The position numbers and the translations under genes were made by a program. Shown here in pieces: positions 7,801 to 14,815 of a stretch of DNA of 57,647 nt (positions within the stretch are counted from its first letter, which is position 1; each line of letters begins with the position of its first letter). This stretch comes from Microbispora siamensis (lineage in GTDB: Bacteria > Actinomycetota > Actinomycetes > Streptosporangiales > Streptosporangiaceae). Under the pieces are notes generated by a model. It did no database searches, had not been told where the DNA came from, and saw only the letters and a list, made by a program, of their open reading frames with translations. The stretch is taken from assembly GCF_016863095.1 (NCBI RefSeq), contig NZ_BOOF01000045.1:1-57647 (forward strand), given 5' to 3'.

Positions 7801-8952
7801 TTCTGCGGCTCGCTGCCCCTCCAGGTGCTGTTCGAGTGCCCAACGATCGAGAAGCTCGCCCGGCGGGTCGACGGACGCGAGTCCGAGGCGTGCTCCCGGC
7901 TGGTGCCGTTGCAGCGGGAGGGCGCGGGCCGGCCCGTCTACTGCTGGCCCGGCCTCGGCGGCTACACGATGAACCTGCGCACGCTGGCCGCCAGGATGGG
8001 CGCCACCCAGCCCTTCTACGGGATCCAGGCGTACGGGATCAACCCCGAGGAGATCCCGTACGCGACCATCGGCGAGATGGCGGCCGAGGACGTCAAGGCG
8101 ATCCGGCGGCTGCAGCCGTCGGGTCCGTACACGCTGTGGGGATACTCGTTCGGCGCGCGCGTCGCGTTCGAGGCCGCCTACCAGCTTGAGCAGGCCGGCG
8201 AGCGGGTGGAGCACCTGTTCCTGATCGCGCCGGGCTCGCCGAAGGTCCACCTGGCGGGCACGTCCGAGCACGAGCGCGAGGCCGGCTTCGGCAACAAGGC
8301 GTACGTGACGATCCTCTTCTCGGTCTTCGCCGGCACGATCACCGGGCCGCTGCTGGAGCGGTGCCTGGCCGAGGCCGTGGACGAGGAGAGCTTCGCCGCC
8401 TTCGTCCACCGCCACTTCCCCGACCTGGACATCGACCTCGTACGCCGGATCATGCGGGTGGTGGGGGAGACCTTCGAGTTCAGCTACACCTTCCGGGAGC
8501 TGGCCCGGCGGCGGATCGACGCGCCGATCACCATCTTCAAGGCCAGGGGCGACGACTACTCGTTCCTGGAGAACAGCAGCGGCTATTCGGCGACGGCCCC
8601 GGTCGTCGTCGACCTGGAAGCCGATCACTACGGCCTGCTCAGGGATCCGGAGATCGACGAGCTGGTCGAAGCCATCAGGGATCGTCTCGGGACCCACCGT
8701 AAGGAGATCATCATGCCGCACGTCAGCATCAAGCACTTCCCGGTCCCCCTCACCGAGCAGCAGCACTCCGACCTGGTCGCCGCGGTGACCAAGGCGATGA
8801 CGAGCGCCTTCGGCTGCGAGGAGGGCTCGGTGTCGATCATCCTGGAGCCGGTCGCCAAGGAGCTGTGGGACGAGAAGGTCTACATCCCGGAGATCCTCAA
8901 CCAGAAGCACAAGCTGAACAAGCTGCCGAACTACGGCCCGGCCGCGAACTGA
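4843..8952 (+). CDS. Indigoidine-synthetase-type NRPS (A-Ox-T-TE) with in-frame C-terminal tautomerase
   Basis: The frame encodes 1369 residues; the first 1290 match the size and order of the blue-pigment synthetases IndC/BpsA. The adenylation domain has YTSGSTGKPKG (about residue 177), NLYGPTE, FKTGDLAYW and GRADNQVKLRGFRVE (about 423-437). An FMN-dependent oxidase domain is inserted at about 480-860 before the closing NGKI motif (about 911). The carrier motif FFASGGNSL puts the phosphopantetheine serine at S973; the thioesterase has GYSFGAR with nucleophile S1102. Such enzymes cyclise and oxidise L-glutamine to the 3-aminopyridine-dione precursor of indigoidine, or feed minimycin-type C-nucleosides. 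GGGGGAGG before ATG 4843 sets the start. No stop separates the thioesterase from the tautomerase that starts at 8713. Confidence 0.9.
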   Translation: MITTPVAEARRESPEDTCLPDLLDAQARSRPDATAVVCGERRLTFRELAEGGAALGRHLRELGVDLDECVGLFVEPSIDLMVGVWGILRAGGAYLPLSPEYPEERLRYMIEDAGVRVVVTQDELVGRLTELAPAGTRIVTLKDAERFAGSPGGDRHPDDHLDRHPGLRPGNLAYVIYTSGSTGKPKGVMIEHRSIVSQMRWLRAAYGIGQDKVIVQKTPMSFDAAQWEILAPVCGSVVVVGPPGVYRDAERLVEVIRTHDVTTLQCVPTLLTALLDTEELQSCTSLTQVFTGGEVLSKTLATSFLDAMPGCALVNLYGPTECTINSSAYTVNPATVDEGPNAISIGAPVDHTDYHILDLAGAPVAVGEIGELFIGGVQVARGYLHRRELTAERFVDNPFGEGRLFKTGDLAYWNADGTVQFVGRADNQVKLRGFRVELDEIKLAIETHDWVKHAAVIVKNDPRTGFQNLIACVELNPKEAALMDQGNHGAHHQSKASRLQVRTQLSNPGVRDAAELDGRPVIDLPGKQATARQRGLAFARKTYRFYEGGELGRGDILKLLARKTEGARSRGLGTVGLEELGEILRYFGQHLSEERLLPKYAYASPGALYATQLYLEINGIGGLRPGFYYHHPVHHRLVLIGPAAGGAEPRVRLHFVGKKRAIEPVYKNNIREVLEIETGHMVGLFEEVLPEYGLDIRALEYAPATKDHLDCAAEDYYLGTFELVPYAGPRQDEVDLYVQAHPGKIADLRAGQYAYENGRLRLISDELILKKQVIAINQAVYDRSSLGISVISRNDEDWLRYIDLGRTLQHLSMNDVNIGFMSSGYSSKSGDDLPSARRIDGILRELGRPTGPSYFFIGGRVSDEQRLSEGMKEDSVHMKGPAEMIRDDLINFLPDYMIPNKVVVLDRLPFTANGKIDVKGLAESDATNVDNADRPYVAPRTTTERRIAELWKKAMKRETVSVQDDFFASGGNSLIAVGLINKINREFCGSLPLQVLFECPTIEKLARRVDGRESEACSRLVPLQREGAGRPVYCWPGLGGYTMNLRTLAARMGATQPFYGIQAYGINPEEIPYATIGEMAAEDVKAIRRLQPSGPYTLWGYSFGARVAFEAAYQLEQAGERVEHLFLIAPGSPKVHLAGTSEHEREAGFGNKAYVTILFSVFAGTITGPLLERCLAEAVDEESFAAFVHRHFPDLDIDLVRRIMRVVGETFEFSYTFRELARRRIDAPITIFKARGDDYSFLENSSGYSATAPVVVDLEADHYGLLRDPEIDELVEAIRDRLGTHRKEIIMPHVSIKHFPVPLTEQQHSDLVAAVTKAMTSAFGCEEGSVSIILEPVAKELWDEKVYIPEILNQKHKLNKLPNYGPAAN
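8701..8706 (+). promoter_or_regulatory. Internal Shine-Dalgarno site for the tautomerase
   Basis: AAGGAG lies six bases before the ATG at 8713, inside the last codons of the NRPS thioesterase (reading H-R-K-E-I-I). A strong site at this exact spacing, directly before an ATG-CCG pair, argues that the tautomerase is translated as its own protein even though the frame is continuous. Confidence 0.75.
8713..8952 (+). CDS. PptA-like 4-oxalocrotonate tautomerase family protein
   Basis: A 79-residue protein beginning MPHVSIKHFPVPLTEQQ, very like E. coli PptA (YdcE), which starts MPHIDIKCFP and carries the matching E-W and P-Y motifs near the end (here KELWDEK and LPNYGP). Tautomerases use the free amino group of Pro1 after removal of Met, so a version fused behind the NRPS should be inactive. 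The internal ribosome site and ATG at 8713 would give the free N-terminal proline. It likely promotes keto-enol or imine-enamine tautomerisation of the aminopyridine-dione made by the NRPS; this is inferred from context. The PsuG-like gene follows after 9 bp. Confidence 0.8.
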   Translation: MPHVSIKHFPVPLTEQQHSDLVAAVTKAMTSAFGCEEGSVSIILEPVAKELWDEKVYIPEILNQKHKLNKLPNYGPAAN

Positions 8953-8961
8953 GGGGCGACG

Positions 8962-9903
8962 ATGACCCGGGAGCATGGGCGCGTCCCGCTGGTGTACAGC
9001 GAGGAGGTCGCGGACGCACTCGCCGAGGGCCGGCCGGTGGTGGCGCTGGAGTCGAACGTCATCACCCACGGCCTGCGTTATCCGGACAACGCCGCGACCG
9101 CGCGGAAGGTCGAGGACGCGGTCCGCGCGGGCGGCGCCGTCCCGGCCACGATCTGCGTCGAGGGCGGGCGGATCAAGGTCGGCATGACCGACGAGGACGT
9201 CGAGCGGTTCGCCTCGACGCCCGGCATCCCCAAGGTCAGCAGCCGGGACCTGCCGGTGATCCTGGCCCAGGGCGGGCTCGGCGCGCTGACCGTGGCGAGC
9301 TCGGTGGTGGCGGCCGAACTGGCCGGCATCCCGTTCTTCTCGTCGGCCGGCATCGGCGGCGTGCACCGGGGCGCGGAGAAGACGATGGACGTCTCCTCCG
9401 ACCTGATCCAGTTCACCCGGTCGAAGGTGGCCGTCGTCTGCGCCGGGGCCAAGAGCATCCTCGACCTGAACCTGACGATGGAGTATCTGGAGACCCACTG
9501 CGTGCCGGTGGTGTCGTACCGGTCGGACGACTTCCCCGCGTTCTACTGCGTCTCCAGCGGCATCCGCAGCCCGCAGCGGCTGGACGACGAGCGGGTGATC
9601 GCGCGGGCGGTGGAGAACCACTGGGCGCTGGGCAACAACAGCTCGTTCCTGATCACCACGCCGGTGCGGGAGGAGGACGCGATCGACGCGTCCGAGGTGG
9701 ACGCCGCCATCGCCGGTGCGATGGCCGCCGCCGAGCGGGACGGCGTCCGCGGCAACGCGATCACCAAGTATCTGATGCGCGCGGTGGACGCGGCCACCGA
9801 GGGCCGGTCGTCCAGGGCGAACATGTCCGTGCTCATCAGCACGGCCGAGGTCGGCGGCCGTCTGGCCGCGGCGCACGCCGAGTTCGTCAGGGAGAGCGCC
9901 TGA
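8962..9903 (+). CDS. Pseudouridine-5'-phosphate glycosidase family protein (IndA/MinB-like C-glycosynthase)
   Basis: A 313-residue PsuG-fold protein. Catalytic positions known from E. coli PsuG appear conserved: E30 in ALESNVITHGL, D147 in MDVSSDL and K164 in CAGAKSILD. PsuG reversibly joins ribose 5-phosphate to C5 of uracil. Homologues are constant partners of indigoidine-type synthetases; in minimycin biosynthesis the homologue forms the C-glycosidic bond between ribose 5-phosphate and the glutamine-derived ring. The same is inferred here. It starts 9 bp after the NRPS/tautomerase stop with GAGGGGCG as ribosome site and is the last gene before a strong terminator. Confidence 0.9.
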   Translation: MTREHGRVPLVYSEEVADALAEGRPVVALESNVITHGLRYPDNAATARKVEDAVRAGGAVPATICVEGGRIKVGMTDEDVERFASTPGIPKVSSRDLPVILAQGGLGALTVASSVVAAELAGIPFFSSAGIGGVHRGAEKTMDVSSDLIQFTRSKVAVVCAGAKSILDLNLTMEYLETHCVPVVSYRSDDFPAFYCVSSGIRSPQRLDDERVIARAVENHWALGNNSSFLITTPVREEDAIDASEVDAAIAGAMAAAERDGVRGNAITKYLMRAVDAATEGRSSRANMSVLISTAEVGGRLAAAHAEFVRESA

Positions 9904-9915
9904 TCCGAGCGCTGG

Positions 9916-9949
9916 ACCGCCCCGGAGCCACTGCCCGCTCCGGGGCGGT
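9916..9949 (+). terminator. Terminator of the NRPS cluster
   Basis: A perfect 13-bp stem, ACCGCCCCGGAGC (9916-9928) with GCTCCGGGGCGGT (9937-9949), has an 8-base loop and starts 13 bp after the PsuG-like stop. There is no long U tract, which is usual in high-GC actinobacteria. Confidence 0.8.
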
Positions 9950-10061
9950 TCGGCGTCTCGGAGGAGCTGGCTGCGGAAAATCAAGGGATGGCGCCGGGGC
10001 CGGTTCGCGCGGTACAAACGTCCCACGCATTTTTTTCAGGGCTTGATACAAGGCGGGCTCG

Positions 10062-10079
10062 CGAGAGAGCGCTCTCTCG
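10062..10079. promoter_or_regulatory. LacI-type palindromic operator
   Basis: CGAGAGAGCGCTCTCTCG is an 18-bp perfect palindrome with the central GC-centred AGCGCT typical of LacI/GalR-family operators. It sits about 30 bp before the start codon of the secreted beta-helix protein gene, within the expected promoter or 5' leader. It suggests carbohydrate-responsive repression. Confidence 0.7.
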
Positions 10080-10109
10080 GCTGCGTACGCAGCGGAAAGG
10101 ACGAACCGT

Positions 10110-12026
10110 ATGACGACCCAGACTCCTGACACTGGGAGTCCCACCAGGCGGCGCTCCGGCCGCCGGCTGATCGGCCGGGCGTTCACGTTCGGTCTCGTGC
10201 TCACGACCGCCGTCGTGACGGCGGGAACGACGGCCGCCACCGCCGCCGCACCGGCCCCGGCCTCCGCGAACCACGGGAATCACGGAGGAGCCCCCGACCT
10301 CGGGCCCAACGTCACCGTCTTCGACCCGAGCATGCCGGTCGACCAGATCCAGGCGACCCTGGACGCGGCGCACTCGGCGCAGGTCGACAACGAGATGGGC
10401 ACCGAGCGCCACGCCTACCTCTTCAAGCCCGGCACGTACGGCACCGCCGAGCACCCGCTCCAGATCAAGGTCGGCTACTACACCGAGATCGCCGGCCTGG
10501 GCGCCTCGCCCACCGACGTCGTCATCAACGGCAAGGTCGAGGTCTACAACCGCTGCCTGGAGAACAACGGCACCGGCAACTGCCTCGCGCTCGTCAACTT
10601 CTGGCGCACGCTGTCGAACCTGTCGATCAACATCAACGCGGCGGGCCAGGACGGCTGCCGCCAGTCGGCGAACTTCTGGGCCGTCTCGCAGGCGGTCTCC
10701 ATGCGCCGCCTCAACGTCAGCGGCGGCACCCTGTCGCTGATGGACTACTGCACCGCAGGCCCGCAGTACGCCAGCGGCGGCTTCATCGCCGACTCCCGGC
10801 TGCCGTCCGTCACGAACGGTTCGCAGCAGCAGTGGCTGACCCGCAACACCGAGGTCGCCGGGTGGTCCAACGCCGTGTGGAACCAGGTCTTCTCGGGCGT
10901 CGTCGGCGCGCCGGACGAGTCCGGCTTCCCGAACCCGCCCTACACCACGCTGGAGAACACCCCCGTCAGCCGGGAGAAGCCCTACCTGTACGCCGACGCG
11001 CAGGGCGGGCTCAACGTCCGCGTGCCCGCCGCCAGGAAGAACACGCGCGGCGTCTCGTGGGCGAACGGCATGACGCCGGGCCGCACGCTGCCGCTGTCGG
11101 ACTTCTACGTCGCGAAGCCGTCCGACTCGGTGCAGGCCATCAACAGCCAGCTCGCGCGCGGCAAGAACCTGCTGCTCACACCCGGCGTGTACGACATCGC
11201 GCGGAGCATCGAGGTCAAGCGCCCGGACACCGTTGTCCTCGGGCTCGGGCACGCCACCCTCACCGCCGTACGCGGCGCGGTCCCGCTCGACGTCGCCGAC
11301 GTCCCCGGCGTGGTCGTCGCGGGAGTCACCGTCGACGCGGGCCTCCAGAAGTCCCCCGCCCTGCTGCGGGTGGGCGGCAGGCACGGCGGCCACCGGACCT
11401 CGGCGGACAACCCGACGACGCTGTCCGACGTGTACTTCCGGGTCGGCGGGCCGCACGTCGGCAAGACCGAGACCGCGCTCGAGGTCGACAGCGACAACGT
11501 GCTCATCGACCACACCTGGGTGTGGCGCGCCGACCACGGCGTCGAAGGCTTCACCGACACGCAGCGCTGGAACACCAACATCGGCCGCTACGGCGCCGTC
11601 ATCAACGGCGACCACGTGACGGCGACCGGCCTGTTCGTCGAGCACTTCCAGCGCTACAACACGGTCTGGAACGGCGAGGACGGCACGACGATCCTCTACC
11701 AGAACGAGCTGCCGTACGACCCGCCCACGCAGGCCGACTGGATGAACGGCTCCGTGGAGGGCTATGCCGGCTACAAGGTCGGCGACCGCGTGAAGCGGCA
11801 CAACCTCTACGGCGCGGGTGTCTACGTCTTCAACCAGAACAACCCGCAGATCCACACCGAGAACGGCTTCGAGGTCCCGCAGACCCCGGGCGTGAGGCTG
11901 CACCACATCATGACGGTCAACCTCAGCGCCGGGACGATCGACCACGTCGTCAACGGCGTCGGCGACGCGGCCGACACGACCAAGGTCGGCGCGCCGCAGT
12001 ACGTCACGGACTACCCGGCCCGGTAG
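10110..12026 (+). CDS. Secreted parallel beta-helix protein (GH55/pectate-lyase-like, often annotated adenylyl cyclase)
   Basis: A 638-residue exported protein. A basic N-terminus with GRRLIGRAF is followed by a hydrophobic stretch and ATAAAPAPASA, so it is exported by Tat or Sec with cleavage near residue 45-52. The mature part has two pectate-lyase-like halves: VFDPSMPVDQIQATLDAAH with FKPGTYG, and SDSVQAINSQLARGKNLLLTPGVYDI, followed by beta-helix rungs (VVVAGVTVDAG, DNVLIDHTWVWRADHG). Twin beta-helix halves are seen in GH55 exo-beta-1,3-glucanases and relatives. The LacI-type palindrome upstream supports a role in polysaccharide use. The 'adenylyl cyclase' label seen in databases for such proteins has no support here. 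Confidence 0.75.
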   Translation: MTTQTPDTGSPTRRRSGRRLIGRAFTFGLVLTTAVVTAGTTAATAAAPAPASANHGNHGGAPDLGPNVTVFDPSMPVDQIQATLDAAHSAQVDNEMGTERHAYLFKPGTYGTAEHPLQIKVGYYTEIAGLGASPTDVVINGKVEVYNRCLENNGTGNCLALVNFWRTLSNLSININAAGQDGCRQSANFWAVSQAVSMRRLNVSGGTLSLMDYCTAGPQYASGGFIADSRLPSVTNGSQQQWLTRNTEVAGWSNAVWNQVFSGVVGAPDESGFPNPPYTTLENTPVSREKPYLYADAQGGLNVRVPAARKNTRGVSWANGMTPGRTLPLSDFYVAKPSDSVQAINSQLARGKNLLLTPGVYDIARSIEVKRPDTVVLGLGHATLTAVRGAVPLDVADVPGVVVAGVTVDAGLQKSPALLRVGGRHGGHRTSADNPTTLSDVYFRVGGPHVGKTETALEVDSDNVLIDHTWVWRADHGVEGFTDTQRWNTNIGRYGAVINGDHVTATGLFVEHFQRYNTVWNGEDGTTILYQNELPYDPPTQADWMNGSVEGYAGYKVGDRVKRHNLYGAGVYVFNQNNPQIHTENGFEVPQTPGVRLHHIMTVNLSAGTIDHVVNGVGDAADTTKVGAPQYVTDYPAR

Positions 12027-12037
12027 TCACCCCACGT

Positions 12038-12063
12038 GGGCCGGGGTCCCCGGACTCCGGCCC
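12038..12063. terminator. Hairpin between convergent genes
   Basis: GGGCCGG (12038-12044) pairs with CCGGCCC (12057-12063), and the inner GTCC/GGAC can extend the stem with single-base bulges. It lies between the ends of the beta-helix gene and the SRPBCC gene and can act on both. Confidence 0.6.
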
Positions 12064-12080
12064 GCCGTCGGCAGAACCGC

Positions 12081-12509
12081 TCACACATCCTCGCCGGACT
12101 CGCAGCGCCGTTTGAGGCTCTCCGCCTCCGTGCGTACGTACCTGCGGGTCCGGCCGCCGACCAGCAGGCTCATCAGCGGCGCCAGCGGTCCGGACTGGTC
12201 GATCCCGAGCAGGACCGACACCCCGCCCTCCCGGGGCGCGAGCACGTGCGTCCCGATCGTGGTGACGCCCCCGCCGGTCGCCTGCCAGGCGAAGGACCTG
12301 CCGTCGGTGAACTCGTTGACCTGCCAGACCATCGGGGGAAGCCCCGGCTGCTTGATCCTGAACCGGCCGCCGAGGCTGAGCGGGCCGTCGCCGAGGGGCT
12401 CGACCGTGGTCATCGTGGGGGTGAACTCGGGCCATCTGACGACGTCCGTCATGACCCGCCAGACCCGATCCGCGGAGGCGTCGATGTCGACGCCGGTCTC
12501 GAACCGCAT
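12081..12509 (-). CDS. SRPBCC-family (START-like) protein
   Basis: A 142-residue polyketide-cyclase/dehydrase-like protein. The N-terminal RFETGVDIDASADRVWRVM and VVRWPEF, followed by RFRIKQPGLPPMVWQV, are standard for the SRPBCC hydrophobic-pocket fold. AAGGGAG nine bases before ATG supports the start. The ligand and function are unknown; family members bind lipids, polyketides or hormones. It is convergent with the beta-helix gene, and a sortase gene lies 97 bp upstream on the same strand. Confidence 0.85.
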   Translation of the reverse strand: MRFETGVDIDASADRVWRVMTDVVRWPEFTPTMTTVEPLGDGPLSLGGRFRIKQPGLPPMVWQVNEFTDGRSFAWQATGGGVTTIGTHVLAPREGGVSVLLGIDQSGPLAPLMSLLVGGRTRRYVRTEAESLKRRCESGEDV

Positions 12510-12606
12510 GCCCGCGCTCCCTTTTCGTCTCCGACCCGGATGGCCCGGCGGCTCATGGCGAAGCCGCGGACGCCCTCACGATGATGCAGCCGTCCCGTAC
12601 GGTTGA

Positions 12607-13242
12607 TCAACGGGCCTGCGGGTGGCGTACGGCGACCAGGTGGGCGTAGACGATGACGTTGTCGCGGTAGTGGCCGCCGGCGGTGTCGAAGGCTCCGCCG
12701 CAGGTGATGAGGCGCAGGCCGGGGGACTTCACCATCCCGTAGACCTTGCGGGTGGGGAAGCGGTCCTTCGGCACGCTCTCCAGGGAGTCCACCTCGAAGA
12801 CCACCTGGGTGTGGTCCTTCCTGGAGATCCGCACCGTGTCGCCCGGCCGCAGGTCCCCGAGCCGGAAGAAGACGCCGGGGCCCTTCTTCGAGTCGACGTG
12901 ACCGGCGATGACCGCGGGACCGGGTGAGCCGGGCGACGGGCCGAGGCGGTACCACCCGGCCTCGTCGACCCTGTCGAGGGGCGGGACCTCCAGCGTCCCG
13001 TCCGGATTCTTGCCGAGCGTCATCAGCGTGGTCCGCACCCCGATCTTCGGAATCTCCAGCATGACCGGCGGTGACGACGACAGGGCGCGGGCGGTGGCCT
13101 TCGGATGCGCCTGGGGAGTGGAGGCACTGACGGGAGGCGCGGGCGGCGCCGCTTGACGGGCGCCGGAGCACCCGGAGGCGACCGCGACGGCGACGGCGAC
13201 CGCGGACAGGTTCAGTAGGACGGCGACAGCCGACCTGCCCAT
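12607..13242 (-). CDS. Class F sortase
   Basis: A 211-residue transpeptidase with catalytic H115 (AGHVDS), C181 (LRLITCGG) and R193 (HYRDN), in the spacing of actinobacterial class F sortases. The N-terminus has a hydrophobic segment ending VASGC, so the protein may be a lipoprotein instead of carrying a plain signal anchor. A Pro/Ala/Ser-rich linker (about 28-58) joins it to the barrel. Sortases join surface proteins to the cell wall at LPxTG-like motifs; no obvious substrate is encoded nearby. It is divergent from the glycosyltransferase gene with 140 bp between starts. Confidence 0.9.
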   Translation of the reverse strand: MGRSAVAVLLNLSAVAVAVAVASGCSGARQAAPPAPPVSASTPQAHPKATARALSSSPPVMLEIPKIGVRTTLMTLGKNPDGTLEVPPLDRVDEAGWYRLGPSPGSPGPAVIAGHVDSKKGPGVFFRLGDLRPGDTVRISRKDHTQVVFEVDSLESVPKDRFPTRKVYGMVKSPGLRLITCGGAFDTAGGHYRDNVIVYAHLVAVRHPQAR

Positions 13243-13382
13243 TCCATCACCGTTCCCGTACTGAAATCTTCTAGAGCATCCTATGTCGCTTTGATGTCAA
13301 CCGGTCACTTCCATCACGCGTGTAACCTCTTGGAAGTAGTCACCACAATGCGGCGGTTTGCTGGGAGCTGGACGGGTTTCAA

Positions 13383-14591
13383 GTGGTTCAGTCGGAAACT
13401 CTGCCCAGGCCGCTGGAGACCGGGCGCGGCGGACACGCCGTCACGCCGGTCCACCCGGGCAACCCCGCGGGGGCCGGTACGGGCCGTCACCGGGCCGCGA
13501 AGGGCGCCGACGGCAAGCGGGACCTCCCGGAGGTCGACCCCTCGCGTATGCACGTCATCGTGCTGGTCCCCGCGCACAACGAAGAGGACCAGATCGCCGA
13601 GACGATGATGTCGCTGCACGGCCAGCGGCGCAGGCCCAACCGCGTCATCGTGATCGCGGACAATTGCACCGACAGGACCGCGGACATCGCACGCGCGCAC
13701 GGCGCCGAGGTGATCAGGACGGTCGGGAACCGCCACAAGAAGGCGGGCGCGCTCAACCAGGTGCTCGAAGTCCTGCTGCCCCAGCTGGGGTCCCGGCACG
13801 CCGTGCTGGTCATGGACGCGGACTCGGCACTCGATCCCGGTTTCATCCACCACGCCGTCCTCCGGCTGGCCACCGGCGAACTGGCCGCGGTGGGAGGCAC
13901 CTTCACCGGCAAGCCGGGCGGCGGCATGGTGGGCATGTTCCAGCGCAACGAGTACGCGCGCTACGCCCGGGACGTGCGGCGGCTGCACGGAAAGGCGCTG
14001 GTGCTCACCGGGACGGCGACGCTCTTTCGCGCGCTCGCGCTCAAGGAGGTCGTGAGGGCCCGCCGCAGCGGCCGGCTCCCCGGCCGCGACCAGGTGTACG
14101 ACGTGCGCGTCCTGACCGAGGACAATGAGCTCACCCTGGCGCTGCTGCACCTGAGGTTCCGCATCCTGTGTCCCGCGGAGTGCACGCTCACCACCGAGGT
14201 CATGGAGACCTGGAAGGACCTGTTCAAGCAGCGGCTGCGGTGGAAGCGGGGAGCGCTGGAGAACCTCACCGACTACGGCTGGACGCGGGTCACGTTGCCC
14301 TACTGGGGCCGTCAGCTCCTGTCGCTGATCGGGATCATTGTGATCTTCGCGTACCTGGGCGCCACGGCCTGGTCGATCGCGGTCACGGGCACGCTCACCT
14401 TCCATCCGCTCTGGGTGGCGGTCACCGGCGTCTTCATGGTCGAGCGGATCGTGACCGTACGGAGCAGGGGCGGCAGGCAGATGGCCGTCGCCGCCCTGCT
14501 GTTCGTCGAAATGATCTTCGATGTCTTCCTGCAGATCGCACAGGCGAAAGCCTTCTGGGACGCCGTGTGGCGTCGGGAAAGGAAATGGTGA
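13383..14591 (+). CDS. Family 2 glycosyltransferase, membrane-associated, processive type
   Basis: A 402-residue GT-A enzyme. The catalytic domain begins at MHVIVLVPAHNEED (about residue 56), with DNCTDRT, the DxD motif in VMDADSALD, TEDNEL and the processive-synthase motif QRLRWKRG. Hydrophobic helices follow from about residue 305. This is the layout of cellulose/hyaluronan-synthase-like enzymes that extend an exopolysaccharide at the membrane. The GTG start at 13383 is used; the first 55 residues are disordered and poorly conserved in appearance, so a later start is possible. The stop overlaps possible starts of the next small gene. Confidence 0.85.
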   Translation: MVQSETLPRPLETGRGGHAVTPVHPGNPAGAGTGRHRAAKGADGKRDLPEVDPSRMHVIVLVPAHNEEDQIAETMMSLHGQRRRPNRVIVIADNCTDRTADIARAHGAEVIRTVGNRHKKAGALNQVLEVLLPQLGSRHAVLVMDADSALDPGFIHHAVLRLATGELAAVGGTFTGKPGGGMVGMFQRNEYARYARDVRRLHGKALVLTGTATLFRALALKEVVRARRSGRLPGRDQVYDVRVLTEDNELTLALLHLRFRILCPAECTLTTEVMETWKDLFKQRLRWKRGALENLTDYGWTRVTLPYWGRQLLSLIGIIVIFAYLGATAWSIAVTGTLTFHPLWVAVTGVFMVERIVTVRSRGGRQMAVAALLFVEMIFDVFLQIAQAKAFWDAVWRRERKW

Positions 14592-14593
14592 AC

Positions 14594-14758
14594 ATGTACA
14601 ACAACCCACCCATCGGGGGCGTCGCGGCGGGCTTCGGCGGTGCGGCGCTGACCGCCCCGTTCGTGGGCTGGAACGCGCTCTGGATCGCTCTGGGCCTGTT
14701 CACGCTGGTCTCGGCCGCGGTGGCGGTCAAGCGGATCATCCCGAAGCGGGAGTCCTGA
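14594..14758 (+). CDS. Small single-pass membrane protein downstream of GT2
   Basis: A 54-residue protein starting MYNNPPIGGVAAGFG, with one or two hydrophobic helices (PFVGWNALWIALGLF, TLVSAAVAV) and a basic tail KRIIPKRES. GGAAAGG is about ten bases before this ATG; upstream in-frame starts at 14585 and 14588 overlap the glycosyltransferase stop. The arrangement implies translational coupling. It resembles the C-terminal anchor of sortase substrates but lacks LPxTG. It may be an accessory subunit of the glycosyltransferase. No family was recognised. Confidence 0.7.
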   Translation: MYNNPPIGGVAAGFGGAALTAPFVGWNALWIALGLFTLVSAAVAVKRIIPKRES

Positions 14759-14771
14759 CCGTCGGCGGGAT

Positions 14772-14800
14772 GCCCCTTTCGTCGTCGTGACGAGGGGGGC
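14772..14800. terminator. Bidirectional hairpin terminator
   Basis: GCCCC (14772-14776) pairs with GGGGC (14796-14800), and CGTC with GACG extends it inside. It is followed by TTCTC and sits between the small membrane protein and the convergent MFS gene. Confidence 0.55.
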
Positions 14801-14815
14801 TTCTCCCGAACCGGA

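Noticed and set aside
4879..10026. A 1715-codon open frame on the minus strand opposite the NRPS cluster
   Set aside because: It is antisense to well-supported genes, is rich in Arg, Gly, Asp, Val and His without any domain, and arises from the lack of stop codons in GC-skewed sequence.
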